From the NCBI RefSeq assembly GCF_026230105.1, contig NC_079477.1, forward strand, positions 12,529,001 through 12,593,000: 64,000 nt of DNA, read 5' to 3'. How positions within the stretch are numbered: the stretch's first letter is position 1; each line of letters begins with the position of its first letter. The notes under the pieces were generated by a model. It was not told the origin of the DNA and searched no databases. It saw only the letters and a list, made by a program, of their open reading frames with translations. Position numbers and translations under genes: made by a program. Shown here piece by piece: positions 24,990 through 37,769 of the stretch. This DNA is from Diorhabda sublineata (taxonomy: Eukaryota; Arthropoda; Insecta; Coleoptera; Chrysomelidae).

Positions 24990-25805
24990 ATGCCTTTAGA
25001 TCCGATTGTTGCGGTGTTACAAGATGGTCGGGGGCAACGTGAAACTGCAAGAATTGTTGGTGCTAGTATTTGTGGTGTGCAAAGGGTGTACCAGCGCTTT
25101 CTGGGGACTGGCCTGATCACTAGAAGACCAGGTTCTGGGCGAAAAAGAGTTACCACTCAACGAGATGACCGTTTTTTGGTGTTCACAAGTTTGCATATTA
25201 GGACAGCTACATTGCAACGTCAGCATTGGACTGCAAGATTGACATTTGGCAGAGATCACGTTCGTTGGAAAGATGATGACTGGAGCTGGGCATTTTCTCA
25301 GATGAGTCGCATTTTGCCTCGCTGGGTCAGATGGACGTCGACGAGTGTGGAGAAGACCTGGGGAAAAATATACTGAAGTTTACATTGACGAGCGTCTTCC
25401 ATTTGGTGGTGGGTCAGTTATAATTTGTGCGGAAATAACTGCACAAGCTCGTACAGAGTTGGTCTTCATAGAAAATGGCTCCCTAACCTCTCACAGGTAC
25501 ATTACGGAGGTGCTAGAAGACCATGTTATGCCTTTCATGGCGACTATGGGAGAACTTGGCATTTTTATGCTAGATAATGCGAGACCACATGCAGCCAGAA
25601 TTGGGAGTATCTAGATGAGGGAGAAATTAGGCGGTTTGACTGGCCAGCCCGCAGACACACACCACACCACACTGCCCAGGAGCTGAGAAGATTGCTGTTG
25701 CAGGAATGAAATAACATCAACCAGAATGTTATCCGCAACTTAATTCAAAGTATGCCGGGCCGACTTCAAGTAGTCATCAATGCAAGTTCCATATCTTCCC
25801 TAATA
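24990..25805 (+). pseudogene. defective Tc1-type transposase gene
   Basis: The enzyme would cut and join DNA at the element's ends. The usual length is about 340 residues. Here the N-terminal DNA-binding half is open from the ATG at 24990 to a stop near 25376. An internal deletion follows (the region between ATLQ and RQHWTARLTF is short). A second frame at 25345-25614 covers the catalytic core to MLDNARPHAAR, and a third frame (about 25600-25805) holds the C-terminus (EWNN-like ENNINQNVIRNLIQSMPGRL). Loss of the third catalytic acid by deletion is the decisive lesion. Translation by another copy would still be needed for transposition in trans. Confidence 0.9.
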
Positions 25806-25990
25806 ACAAAGTGTTGAATTTCGCCCAAAATGTTAATTTGTTGCTTTTTAAAATAAATCATTAAATCCAAGAAAAAAATTTTTCTTTAGTATAGAGTATC
25901 ACATTCAGCTTACAAAAACACATGCCATGATATACAGTTTGCGAATACTATCTGAAAACGTAAAATTTCAAAAAACATAAAAATTTTAAG

Positions 25991-26017
25991 GTGACCTCAA
26001 TTTTTTGCTCGCCAGTG
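25991..26017 (-). repeat. right terminal inverted repeat of Tc1-family element
   Basis: 27 bases, exact inverted match to 24729-24755, followed by TA. Confidence 0.95.
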
Positions 26018-26640
26018 TATTATGATGATTATAAGATGTTAGAAAAATTACGATATTTTGTGTATTGGCAGTCTACTCATCCCTCAAATTATATATCAAA
26101 TAAATTGAGTAGTGCATGATCAGTCATCAGTACTAATCTTTTCCGATGCATATAAGGAAAATTACACATGCAAATAAAAAATCCAAATTGCCCATAAATA
26201 TGCAAATGAGTTAATGAACATATGCACAAAAATGATGCAAATATGGAAAAAAATTCTCATACATCAATTTATATATTCACTTTGAAATTAACAGACATTT
26301 AATTTACTATTTACAAAGGTAGTAAACTTAAACTAAATATTATGCATTTATCACCAAAGGCAAATTATCGTTAGTTATATAAACACTAAACCATTGAATG
26401 TGTTTTTAATTGAAAAAATTTCTCTCCTACCTGTTTTTAAAAATTTATAAATGGAAATACTTCTTTTCACAGCAACTGAGGTAATAGGCACGTTTTTTAG
26501 TTGCTAATTATTGCAGTATCCAAATCAATGAAGTCAATAAATTCCCTAATAAAATATTAGCTACTTGATATCCACAGTTTTTCAATCACATTACTGAATT
26601 TTAACAGCTTTCTCAGACAGTTTTATTAGTTTTACACCAA

Positions 26641-26738
26641 CACTCACAATAACACTGTCTGGAGCGCGTTTTTATCACAATCTCTGAAGACAAAAACTTA
26701 GTTATCGAAACGAGCGTCAGACGGTGTAATTGTGAGTG
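26641..26738 (+). repeat. long hairpin with hammerhead-like core (Penelope-associated motif)
   Basis: The outer arms CACTCACAATAACACTGTCTG (26641-26661) and its near-complement at 26718-26738 pair at 19 of 21 positions. Inside lie CTGAAGA (26684-26690, fits CUGANGA), a short A/T hairpin (AAAAC-TTA-GTTAT), GAAA (26707-26710), and ACGAGCGT closing a tiny stem before GTC (26716-26718). This is the order of a type I hammerhead with minimal stem III. Motifs of this kind are known from Penelope-like retroelements. Activity is not demonstrated: stem II is weak and stem I next to the core is only partly complementary. Confidence 0.5.
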
Positions 26739-29700
26739 TTTTTGTAGTTGTAGTGTAAGGAATGTTATCAATATGACTATTATCAATGGTTCGAAAAATT
26801 TTAACTTAGTTCCTCTATTTATGTTATTCTAGAAACAAAGTTATAATTGATTTTCATAAACGAAAATTGTTGTTTTATCTCTGTGTTCTCGAATAACTGC
26901 TCAACATCAGTAAATAATTCATCAGATCATTTTGAAATTGAATCTTTCAGTTGACAAAAATTCTTACAATAAAACGGCTTCCAATTAAGTGCTCTATCTT
27001 GCGTTGAGGTAGAAGAAGAGTGTATAAGCGCTTTAAAGAAGATTTATACGAGTATTTATATATATGCTTCAATTTTCTCTTATACCTCAGAATATAAGGA
27101 ACTATCGTCGCTTCTTAGTAATGTTGATTCACCTGATATATTTAATTAATTTGCAATACTTTTGGAGGAAAGGTGTGAAATTTTGGGTACGTAGCTTTGA
27201 CAATGGAATATTTGAAGTTATCATTTAGTGACATAGGTCTGGATTGAATATGTCTTATTCGTACATTAGTTGCAAACACTACGTTAATTTGGGTTGTGAT
27301 ACGTCTCCAGATTTCATCCTACTCAATTTAGCAATATGAAAGTTTTCACGTGTTGGTCTATTTGAAATTTTTCATTGCATTGAATCTGCAATAAAAAAGT
27401 GAAATATCAATTTGGAAAGCAGCATTATCAATACTTGAATATAAATTATATTAAAAATAAATTGATGCTGAAGCACCTTTCTATATCTCTATATTTTCAT
27501 TGACTATGTTGCTACAAGATTCAGTACTTGGTGGAGTTTCTTGTATATTTAGAAAAAGATGCGATTAATTCATTGAAAATAAAATGTACGTATCCTGGCA
27601 GAAGCTGTGGGATACCGCTTCACGATACTCAACATTTATTTTCAAATTTATCCTATCTCACCCTCACCCCTATATTTTTAAACATATAGCTAAACTCAGC
27701 AAGTACATTTAGAATGAAGATTGGTCCAGAAGGATACGCCCATCTTGCTAAGCTGGGTATTTATTATATTTCTTTCACACACACACATGTATGTTGCTGA
27801 AAAAGAACATAAAAAATAACACGTTTGAATATTAAAAATTATACTTTTGACGCATGCAGAACAGTACACTTTTGCAATATCCTTATGAAGTTCCTTTTAT
27901 GACTTGAATCATACCAACGCAGAGCTGACTTTAGTCATTTTACTAATAAAAATTAGAAGAATTTGAAAGCACTAAATAAGCTCCGACACAAACTGGTCAA
28001 TCGTTTGATTACTTGATTTAAGATTAATTTCATGAAGACTAATATGAAAATAATAGCTTCAGAATAGCAAATTTTAAAATAATAAAAAAATAAAATTTTT
28101 GTCCTTAAACGCATGCCAAAGCCCTACATTCTTCAATATCTGTTCAATCCTTTTCAATAAATATGCTATTAACTAATGATATATGCAAATATATAAAAAA
28201 ATGCATATAAAATATGTAGAATATGCACTTTGTATTTTGAGGTTTCGTTATTCAGAAGACTTCCAGACTTTTTTTCTGTGAGGCAGTCGAATGTGTCGTT
28301 AAGGTTATGTTTGAGATTAAATTGCTGGTGTGTACTAGAATATCTATAATCGGTATTTGGTGGACACAGGAAAGAGAAAAAATTGATTGAAATAATGACT
28401 CTCTGATTACATCAAGCAATAGTGAGCTTGATGTAGTCTATTAAAAAAAAATCAGTAAGAGCTAAAAGATGGATGGATGTTGTGTAGTGTTGTTGTTCCA
28501 GAAATCGCACTAAGAATCTAGGACAAGATTTTAAAACATGAGTTATACTAGGTTTTCGCAAGGGTTGTCAGAGGCTTCTTTGAAAATTATTTTTCAGAAA
28601 TCTCATTGAGGAATGAAAGCCTGATTATAGAGACTACTATATATTGAACAATGAGAGTTTGATGGATGTCATGTATTTATTGGATGGTTGATAAAAATGA
28701 TTTCAATGGACCTCAGAGAGTCAGCATATATGGTGATATATTTGTGGAGGTGGGAGATATATTTGAAAGCTTCTGTAGTCTGTCAGATCAAACTCTACAC
28801 GTCGAAGGTAAGCGGAAGAAAGAAGGAATTTATGAGTTCGTGGTTTGAAGTGACTGACAACGGAGTCAGTTTTGAGGTCAGTATGGAAGCTTTCTTAAGT
28901 AGAATTTCTAGAACTGCTTCTTTCATAAATACGATAAAGCATTCATAACAGTACGCAGTTTAAGTAGAAAGGTTAATAACTACTTGAAGTATGCAGACAT
29001 GTCTGAAAAAAATATATATAAGGATATGTATCTTCACAATTTCTGTTATTATCAAGGTAGTCTACACCTCCACCCAGAAGATAGAGATGTATTTGTATGT
29101 AACTTTAGACCGGGTTAAGGTTTCAGTATATTCTAGCTCTCCTCGGGCTTAGATCAGAAATTTAATAGCTGGAACAGATATAAATCCCTAGTAAAATTGC
29201 CTTATAGAACTAGGCCCAATCCTCAATTTTCTAATACAATTCGAATCTCAACTTACAATATATCAACTCTTTTCTTAACGTACTCTAAAGTAGACTGATA
29301 AACAATACAGAGTAAAAATATATACTTGTGGTTATTGATGACCATCTCATATTCCAATTGAAAGAACCAGCTGTCACACACAAAGGCATTCTTATAATCA
29401 CAATTAATATTGCGAAAGATTCTGAAAATTTCAATTACCTCATACTATATATTTGTCCTGTATTGAGAGTTAAATTAAATAAAGTATTTGAAAGCATTCA
29501 AACATTTGACACTATTTTTATTAAAAAATTTTTCCCAAAAAACATACTCTCACTTTAGTGTTTGATGTAATGGAATCCATAAAAAGGATTAACTACTCTA
29601 TTAGATAATAAATTATCTGGCAATTCTGTTTAGCAAACGCAATAAAATTGATAGGACAGTAGATACAACTCTATGTTTATCATTACTTCGGAATGTTTGA

Positions 29701-30180
29701 ACGAGCCCTTCTTGCAAGTTCTCCTTAATCTTTTGTGAATAATTGATAGTTAGGTCTGACAAATGTTGTACCGTTTACAAGTAACAACTTCTAAGAAATT
29801 AGGATCGATGAGTAAGTTAACAAATTATGTGGATCAGGAAATTGATCAAGAACGTAGAGGGCGTCAGCGATTCGTGATATCTGTTTGAAATTTATTAGAC
29901 TGTCTGCTCATTTTTAAATCTAGCTTCATTCAATGGTTAATTCAATCTAATATTCACTTTAAGAATAGTTAGCTATGCAAACTGCCAGTTTAAAATATCT
30001 TCGAATTATTTCTTTCTCTCCAATCAAATTTTTGATGAATCTTTCCCTTGTGATTTATCTGTCATATTAGTGCCACCGTATAGTGCAATGAAATATGTCT
30101 GTATATAAATTTCTTTGCAAACTCATTCTTAGTAAAGAGGGTTGTTTTATATGTTTAGAATTATCAACTATTATTAAAAT
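26739..30180. other. AT-rich stretch without recognised genes
   Basis: Open frames at 28666-28848 and 28688-28948 overlap in different frames and show no family motif. A small hairpin sits at 28405-28438. The segment at 29060-29230 is slightly GC-richer and unassigned. Confidence 0.35.
28405..28438. repeat. short perfect-stem hairpin
   Basis: GATTACATCAAGC (28405-28417) pairs with GCTTGATGTAGTC (28426-28438), with one G-T pair and an 8-base loop. No poly-T or gene context suggests a terminator, and it may be chance or part of a small repeat. Confidence 0.35.
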
Positions 30181-30184
30181 CAGA

Positions 30185-30990
30185 CGATTCCCCACAACAC
30201 ATAGAAATTAAAATAAACAATAGAGCCTTAAGCGAACAATTTAGGAATTTCGACTTTATTCGGCGAATAAAGCAAAGCCTACAGTAGAAAAATAGTAGTG
30301 TAGCTTCTCGCAAGGAAAATCCAGAATGCGATCGTACCATTAGGTAGATAGAGGGAAAACAAACGAATACCAAATTGATAAAAATTTCTAGCAAGAGTTT
30401 GATCCAATCAATAGAAAAAAGATGACTAGGGCTCTGAAAGACCAAAGGATGGGAGGGAAGTTGCATAATTGAAATAACCATGAATGAATCAAAAGGAGGT
30501 TTTCTGTCAAGTAAAAAATAATTATTTGTAGAATTATATATTAACAAATTATTCAGACATGGTGACTAACGATATAGTCATAATTATAAAAACTAGAAAT
30601 AGAATGAAAATGTAAGTATACTAGAGGATCCGCCAACAGGAGAAGAAGGAATTTAGTCGTCAATGAATATAAAGAAAACAATGATCATGAGGTACGGCAA
30701 GGGACAATAGAGGGAGATTATAACACATCATGAAAACACCAAGATTTTAAAAAGAAAACCAATAAACGAGCGAAGAAAAAGAGTCAATAATATTAATACA
30801 AGCAGTATTAGACTCATTTGAACTAAGAATTATGAAATGAAAGAAAAACTTAAAGATATAGTTGTAGAATAAATGATTAGAATATTTGGTAGAGTACTCA
30901 AAAATATAGTGCAGCCGGATCCAGAAGCTAGAAGGAAAGAAAGTCGCAGAAAAAGAGATTAATTGAATTACAGGAAGACCTGAATTATCA
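30185..30990 (+). mobile_element. possible heavily decayed LINE
   Basis: The plus strand is unusually purine-rich, as in LINE sense strands elsewhere in the window. Faint matches appear (KINNRALSEQF near 30208, MRIFGRVLKNI near 30878, a basic EARRKESRRKR end). No catalytic motif is visible. A long minus-strand frame over 30164-30547 is most simply its shadow. Confidence 0.3.
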
Positions 30991-31374
30991 ATTGCTGTTT
31001 GTTTATGTTCTAATCATACGTAACTTTGTGAGATATATCATGCATTTTTTTCTTTGTATAAATTAATGAGACGACTTCGTTTGCGATAATATTCAGTAAC
31101 GCTTTTTGTTTTCTATTTGTATCATAAAGAACAATTTAAGAAGCTACTATCACTAAAGTCCTGACGAATCAATCAAGTAAATAAGTTCACAGTTTTGACA
31201 ACAACATCAAACTAAAAGATGATTAAGATCTTATTCAATAGTTGATATTTTAAATTTCTGAGACTAAGGAATATGTATGCTGACATTTCCAATGTCATGG
31301 TGTAAGTGTTGTTTAACAGAAAAACTTCAACGTTGTGGGCGCATTATTATTAAATCAAGGAAACGTTGTAAGAT

Positions 31375-31662
31375 ATGAAAAATAATTTACCGTATAAAAT
31401 AGTTTTTCTCATAAAGGAGGATCGGTCTTACAAAAATAGGTATGCAATAATTAGAAAAATAATTACCAATTTCAACTCTGATACTGTTCCAAATTGTTCC
31501 ACGGTATGTCGTTCTTTGAGAAAGAAAATAACTCCTTTTAAGGCTAATGCCACGACGGGTATTGAATTAAATCTCTTATGTCGATTACGCGCCATATACG
31601 TGGCTAATGGTTTGCAACTGGAAGTGACTATGACACCCAAAAGCATCTACTGCAGATATTGA
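31375..31662 (+). mobile_element. possible N-terminal DNA-binding fragment of an IS630/mariner-like transposase
   Basis: A 95-codon frame reads YKIVFLIKEDRSYKNRYAII, then RKIITNFNSDTVPNCSTV and CRSLRKK. This layout recalls the first helix-turn-helix of insect IS630-like transposases (an FLIKxYxxNG..., RxxFxxxxxPNxSTVxRLxxKF pattern). No catalytic core follows, and the frame ends at 31662. The match is partial and the call tentative. Confidence 0.4.
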
Positions 31663-33285
31663 CTTGCACCAACCAACGAATGGGTGCTGAAATGCTATGA
31701 TATATAGGATGTATAACATCGAAACCGGTGAGCGGATCATACCTTACTCCTTATAATTGCGAGCCCGATAAGTCGATTTCCAAAAACGTTACTTAGAGAG
31801 GTAATTCAGTATTTGAAAAAATATTGCGTACTCGATAAATATTCTTCTAAGCATAACTATAAAGTATTTCTCTTTGTCTACATTCTGCTACGTTTTTGTT
31901 GTCGTTGATTTCACTGTCACAATTACATTGTCTTCGGGGTCTTATGGAAACTTATTCATGGTTAAAAAACTTTTCAAGCAGAGCGACTTAAGATGATGCT
32001 TAACCAAATAGATATTCTACTGCACATGGAAGTTTTCTTGGAGTTGTCCTCTTATAAAACTAACGACAAATGACCATTAAGGGACCAATATTGAAATGGA
32101 TATGAAATACGCCTTGTTGTGATAATACTGAAAATCATTTAATCATGCAATCGGCTATGTAGTTCTTCCGCTCCTTAATATTAATTAAAACAAATATGAC
32201 CCACTGTATCTACTCCAATAACAAGGAGCATATTAGGAACAATATGTTCTCTTTTCCTTTTAATACATTATTCAGTATATTCAGTTTGAATTATTAGAAA
32301 AATTTAAGTCAATAATAAGTGTTACTGAATTAGTGTATAATTGTGAATCGTAAATAAATTAGTATAAAAATCTTCTCAATTAGGAATATTGAAAAGAATT
32401 GATCATTGTTATGCCGTCAAAAATTATTAATAAATTATTAATCAAAATAAACAAATAGAATTGTACTTGAGATTCAAGCAGAGACAATAAATAAAATTAT
32501 ATAAAGAAATAATGATTGATCTATTTTAATCGCCCAATTACATTCCAAATCCTATATTGAATACTACAACACTTTTGAATTCGAAATGCACAGGAAGTAA
32601 GCCCACGGACAATAAATTTAAAGCAAATTTTGTAGAGACATGGAAGTGGATTTCCTTTCGTCTGATATAACATTCATGAGAGAGAACCTCCAGGTAGATA
32701 TCAGCGAAGCTGTTGAAAAAAGATGGCACAACGCCTATATACAAGACAGCCAATGAGTTGTTGAACCTGGAATTACGTAGGAGTTATCTCTAATTTGAGA
32801 CGGATTTACTGTACTGAGAATCCTTTAAATTGGATTGTGACAGGATTGAACGTGAGATAAAATAATCTGTTTCGTTTCTATAAAAATACTTTGCTGGTGG
32901 CTCGTTATTTTTTTTTTCATAAAGATGATTTTATGAGTAATTATCATAACTGATTGATACCAAACAGATTTAATTGATGACCAATTTATCTAGACAACAG
33001 TAGAGTTGTATGAGATTAATTGAAGATATTAAAAAGGTCATGGAAAAAAAATTATCGATCTTTTTGAAATTTTTTGTAATACTTCATCCATTCAATACTA
33101 AGAAACAAAATCCTGGAGTTAATAGAGAGTTGTCGAGCCCCTTAATTACCATATTCAAATCGTTATTGCTATTGTGTGTATGGGTACTGAGATAATTTAT
33201 AAAAACTAGTAAATCAGTGAGGCATTTGTTATTTTTTCACTCAATACTAAGCCACATAACTGTGATTACTCCTATTGCTTTTTCC
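31663..33285. other. AT-rich stretch without recognised genes
   Basis: No motif was recognised on either strand. Confidence 0.4.
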
Positions 33286-33289
33286 TTTT

Positions 33290-33985
33290 AAATCGGCTGC
33301 TGCTCACCAAATCATCTCAATTTTACCTCATATATTATATCTTTCACTATATTTATCTTCAGTTTACCTTGATATCTTCAATTCCAAATTTTATCTTTTC
33401 TTATTTAGTTTTCCACTTTCTTAAAAAATTTGCTTTCCATGTCATTTGTATGGGCTATTAGATGATGATTTGATGTCCGTGTTTGGCAGCTGTACAGCAT
33501 AGTGGGCCTCTTTCAAAAATTTCTATTCTTATCGTTTTTGTTACTTCTTCTTCTTTTCCTAAGCATAGTACTTTCATTGTATAAAATAATTGACCAATTT
33601 TCCCAACCTAGTTCTAGTTTCCCCTATATTAAATCATCTGATATTTTGCTCTTGCTTTGTTTTATCTATTACTATTAACAACAGTAGTGGACATTGTACA
33701 ATCTATTCTATTTTAATCATTTTAAATATATGTACCCTCCTTATTTGGCCGATGCTTTCTTCAAAATCTATGAAGCATAAATGATTTTCTTCATCTTCTT
33801 CTATTAATTTCTCTCAAAATTGTCTAATGTTAATTATAAAGTCATTTGTACTTCATCCATTTTTCTCCACATTATTAGTCCCCTAAAGTGAATTCGACTT
33901 TGCTTCTTATTTTTTCTCTCTATTATTCAATCCATTATTTTAGCTGATACATTTGTTAGTGTTATGTTTCGGTAGTGTTCACTTA
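33290..33985 (-). mobile_element. degenerate LINE reverse transcriptase
   Basis: Read on the minus strand, the segment starts near 33985 with YRNITLTNVSAKIMD, the NYRxIxLTNVxxKIxxRIIE motif of RTE-like reverse transcriptases. It continues to LCFIDFEESIGQIRR (motif A, FIDFxKAFDxIRR, with the second conserved region altered) near 33765. Near 33330 it has VKDIIYEVKLR followed by FG, the tail block preceding GHVxRM. Stops and shifts are frequent. The thymine-rich plus strand is simply its antisense. Confidence 0.6.
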
Positions 33986-34010
33986 ATTGTTTTTGTCTTC
34001 TAAATTCCAT

Positions 34011-34052
34011 GTATTAGTAGTAGGTATAGTAGTAGGTATAATAGTAGGTTCC
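34011..34052. repeat. short tandem repeat
   Basis: Three to four copies of a TAGTAGTAGGTA-like unit of 12-15 bases. Simple-sequence repeat. Confidence 0.6.
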
Positions 34053-36165
34053 AAAACGGGTTTTTCCTAATGCAATAACTCCTTTAGTACTTCTGAGGCA
34101 GTTATTGTGCTCAGAACTCTACTAAATACTTTAATGGATTACATGGTATTTAAAAGTCTTAGAAGACAGTTGTTGACAAATAAAATTGTTTGTTATGAAA
34201 GTATTACGCATTTTGTCAAACAATGAAAAATTTTATACCCCAGACATAAAACCTTACTATAACAATTTTTGAAGATCCTTTCATTGTTAAATATAGATAA
34301 AAAGGAAATTATATTTTCAATCGGTCAACTGAAAAATTATATATCGTTTACAAAGACAAAGAGTGTTGTTTTAGCAGTAGTAAATCAAGTGTTCCGTTCC
34401 AGAAAAACCTAAATTAATAGGCAATCGTCATCATATCCGTCCAATGGCTATTAAAAACTGAAAATATTATTATGATATCTCAAAATCTCTTTCTTTCTTG
34501 TTGAATATAATCCTATAATCAATAAATTTCACCATAAGCACATCTCAAAGCGCCGTTGTATTTTTTGGCTTAAAAGCTATTCTGAAGGATTTCATATTAA
34601 AAATGTGTCAAAAATATTCTAGCTACCGAAAAAATTCAGCTCTGTGGACTAAGTGTGTAAAATAATATTAAAAAATTATAATTATTTCAAGGAGAGTGAA
34701 GTATATTATGCTATGTGATTATGTCGAAATAGGCATTAAGTTGTAAAGCAGATAGGCTAACTTTTCTGTAACAAAAGCCGACGAAAGAAAATCCGAATGT
34801 TTCCTCGTAAAATCGGTATCAAAAAATGTCAGCTAATCATATTATTATGAGTCAATCATCGTTCTTCCTTTTCTGAATAATCGGTGTCAATATTAAAACT
34901 TTGGAATTCCAGAATTATATATTTATGCATACCAATATACCTAAGTTGGATCCATTGGGACATATAGACGGAAAAATTAGCTTGGGCAGCATTAAGCAAC
35001 CCAACTGGCAAATAGCATTTCATATGTAACCTTCCTTAAAAAATATTGCATACCCGTTCGGATGGAATAAATACTTAGTATACTTAGTAGCTATTTCATT
35101 TACTTTCAATCTACGATTACTAAATTTAATAAATAAGGTTACCGATGTTCAGCGTCATACGTCTTCATATGGACACTTTGAAAATTAGGAATCCATTATT
35201 TCATTGAGATGAAAGAGATAATATTTTCATAACTTTGCCTTGGTTTCTTTTAATTGTTGTTTCACGTTAACAAAAGTATTGTCAACATATCTTTTGAATT
35301 CGTAGAAGCAACAGAGGAATACTTAGTAACAAATAAACTTATGAAATGAATATCATCAATTCTATGTTATATGTGAAGTTACCAATTTTTTCCTATGAAA
35401 AAAATTATATCGGAAAACAATCAATATAATATTCTGTGAGTAAAAGCCAACAGAAAAAATTGATTAGTTTTGTATATCTATTATTGTCGTATTTTAAAAA
35501 ATCGCTTTTTCAAATGAATTCACTTACTGATTTATGATTTATTTATATTTTTATGAGGTAATATTTTAACGTTAGTTTCTCCCCAATATTTTGTGTATGT
35601 GAACAAAGTAGTATAGACACTTTGAATGCCATTAGTTGATTGAAATTGATTTTCACGTGCATGTCTAAATGGATTAGATAATAATTTCCTAATGTTTATA
35701 AACTTTCGGTCACTACTGTGTACTTCGGTTTTTATCTATGGATCACATTGCAAAAATAGTTTCCAATAGATACCAATAAGTCGTACATAATATAGGAACC
35801 ACAAGATTAAAATTAGATTATCAGCCCAGTACGTCCACAGTAGAAATAGAGGAAATTATAAACTAGGAGTTTGGTGAACATTAAGTTAAGCTCACAATTT
35901 TGTTAAGTGCCAATTGTAATTGGAATTATTGATATTCGATAAAAAAACATCCTCTATTCGTATTACAGATCTATTCGATTCAGTCTTTCATCCGAAAAAC
36001 TTCTTTAGAGGTGTGGGAAGGTAATATTTTATTCAGATAATTTATGGAATATCTTATACTCAATTCTTTTCTCTTAAAATCTTTCATTTTAGTTGCTAGA
36101 TAATTAACTACATCTTCTCTTACCTACGACTGGGATACATAATTGATAGGTATGAAAAATGGGAA
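34053..36165. other. AT-rich stretch without recognised genes
   Basis: No motif was recognised. Confidence 0.4.
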
Positions 36166-36425
36166 CCATTGAGGAACTAGAACCGATAAATAAACCAATA
36201 AAGTTTACAAATGGTGTGCTATCAAGACGTTTAGCAGGAGGGCAATTGACGAGGCATTAACGACGTGCTTACAATGTTGGCGGAAGATGAAGTGGCCAGG
36301 CGGGCAGTGGCTCACCAGAATGATCTGTAAATGGAGTGTCGGATGTCGAGCAAGGCTATAATTCATTCCGTCGTGGCGCGTTGTACGTCGTGACGCCTAC
36401 CAGTGGCGTCTACTTAGCTATGTAT
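36165..36425. other. GC-rich island of unknown function
   Basis: This is a sharply GC-rich block in AT-rich DNA. One minus-strand frame is open for about 63 codons without a convincing start or family motif, and plus-strand frames are short (the longest starts MLAEDEVARRAVAHQ). It may be an untranslated exon, an enhancer-like conserved element or an unrecognised repeat. Confidence 0.3.
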
Positions 36426-36748
36426 CAATATCTATTCAGGCAAATAACAAAATTGGAATTTTAATATTAACTTATTATCAATTTTCAATATCGTGTTATA
36501 AAGAAATGATTTTATGTAATATAGTTTAGATTTTTTAACACGCTTGTATTAGCTTCACTTATATGCAGGTTTTTTGTTGGTGTTGCTTTGGAATAAGAGC
36601 AAACAGCTTATTTAATAAAAATTTCCTACGACAGAGGCTTCGAAACTTCTATATCTGAGTTGGAAATTAAGCAATGCAACAAAATTAAGAACTACACCGT
36701 ATTGTCTCGATACAAGCTTCGATGAGTTATAAGTAACGAAGCATATAT

Positions 36749-37070
36749 ACGAGGGTAATATCAATTAAAAAACTGTGAAAAACAAATTTGGCTTAGAAAC
36801 TAGAAAACGCGCTTTCAAAGCACATCAAACTCATAATATTTTTTTTTCAATAAGCTTCAAACAATAATGAATGAAAAAATATTAGTATTATTGTAAGCGT
36901 GGGGCGCTTTGTTTCATATTTCTCGTTCATGGAGCGTCTGACGCTGTTTTCAAAATAATACTTGTATATTTCATTCATGATTGTTTTAAGCTTATTAAAA
37001 AATATTTGATATGCTTCAAAACACAGTTTTCTAGTTTTTCCAAATTATATTTAATATTATAAAAAATACG
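36749..37070. repeat. inverted-repeat element (MITE-like)
   Basis: The left arm (36784-36893) and right arm (36954-37051) are imperfect reverse complements. Shared blocks include ACTAGAAAAC, AATAAGCTT and ATGAATGAAA. A GC-richer spacer (about 36894-36953) lies between them. The outer left flank TACGAGGGTAATATCAATTA looks like a terminal repeat, but the right end matches it only weakly. No coding potential. Confidence 0.5.
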
Positions 37071-37769
37071 AATGGAGGGTACAGGGTACAAAAATAACCA
37101 AAAAAACTTATTCACAATATATTTTTTGTGAATTATTAATTAGAAAAGTACAATGTGAGTGGTCGATAAGCAGATACTTGATACATAATTTTATTACGTA
37201 TCTACACAAATTTTCGAAATTTCTACTTTCCAAAACGTACTTTTGTAGAGATGAACAAATTATGTTATAAGCATGTCAGCGGAAAACGCTTTATTGTCTT
37301 GCCTGGCTAGACCTCGATTGTCAATTTACAGGTTCAACTATAAGTTTATTGTACTTAGCACTTACATGAAGTTATCATCATAGTCTCTCTTAAAATACAT
37401 GTCATTCAATTTATGTTTTATGTTTGATGAAACTTTAGATTTATGAATTAATAATATTAATGTGTGTTTTTATTGGGAAGCTTGAATAAATTGAAATGAT
37501 AGGTATCACAATCATGAATTGAAACTAAATACAAAAAAAACAATATTATGTATTATGGCATTAGTTCGTGGAACATATGTAATATTAGTCTATAGTGATT
37601 AATTAAAATTGACATTGACAATGAATTTATAACACACAACAATTTTCTTTTTAAAATATCGCTGAGACAAAATATGTAAACATTAAACTATATGTTCAAA
37701 ATTTAAATGAGAATATTCCATAATCTCATTATTATCTAATATTTGTTTCCTTTGAAAAAATATAAGTGA

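Larger units (their letters stand above)
24729..26017 (+). mobile_element. Tc1-family transposon with perfect 27-bp inverted repeats and TA duplication
   Basis: The 1289-bp element is flanked by TA (24727-24728 and 26018-26019). Its first 27 bases (CACTGGCGAGCAAAAAATTG...) are repeated exactly, inverted, at 25991-26017. The transposase starts MPLDPIVAVLQDGRGQ at 24990. It contains the paired HTH region (RETARIVGASICGVQRVYQR, RRPGSGRKRVTT), then FSDESHF (first catalytic Asp, across a frame change), DGRRRVWRRPGEKY, FGGGSVIICAEI and MLDNARPHAAR (second Asp). After a shift it gives RRFDWPAR, which joins directly to HTAQELRRLLLQE. The SPDLNPIEH block with the third catalytic residue is deleted. 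It is non-autonomous, but its perfect ends suggest it moved more recently than the other elements here. Confidence 0.92.

Noticed and set aside
30164..30547. 127-codon minus-strand open frame
   Set aside because: Hydrophobic, low-complexity product opposite purine-rich, LINE-like DNA; no family motif.
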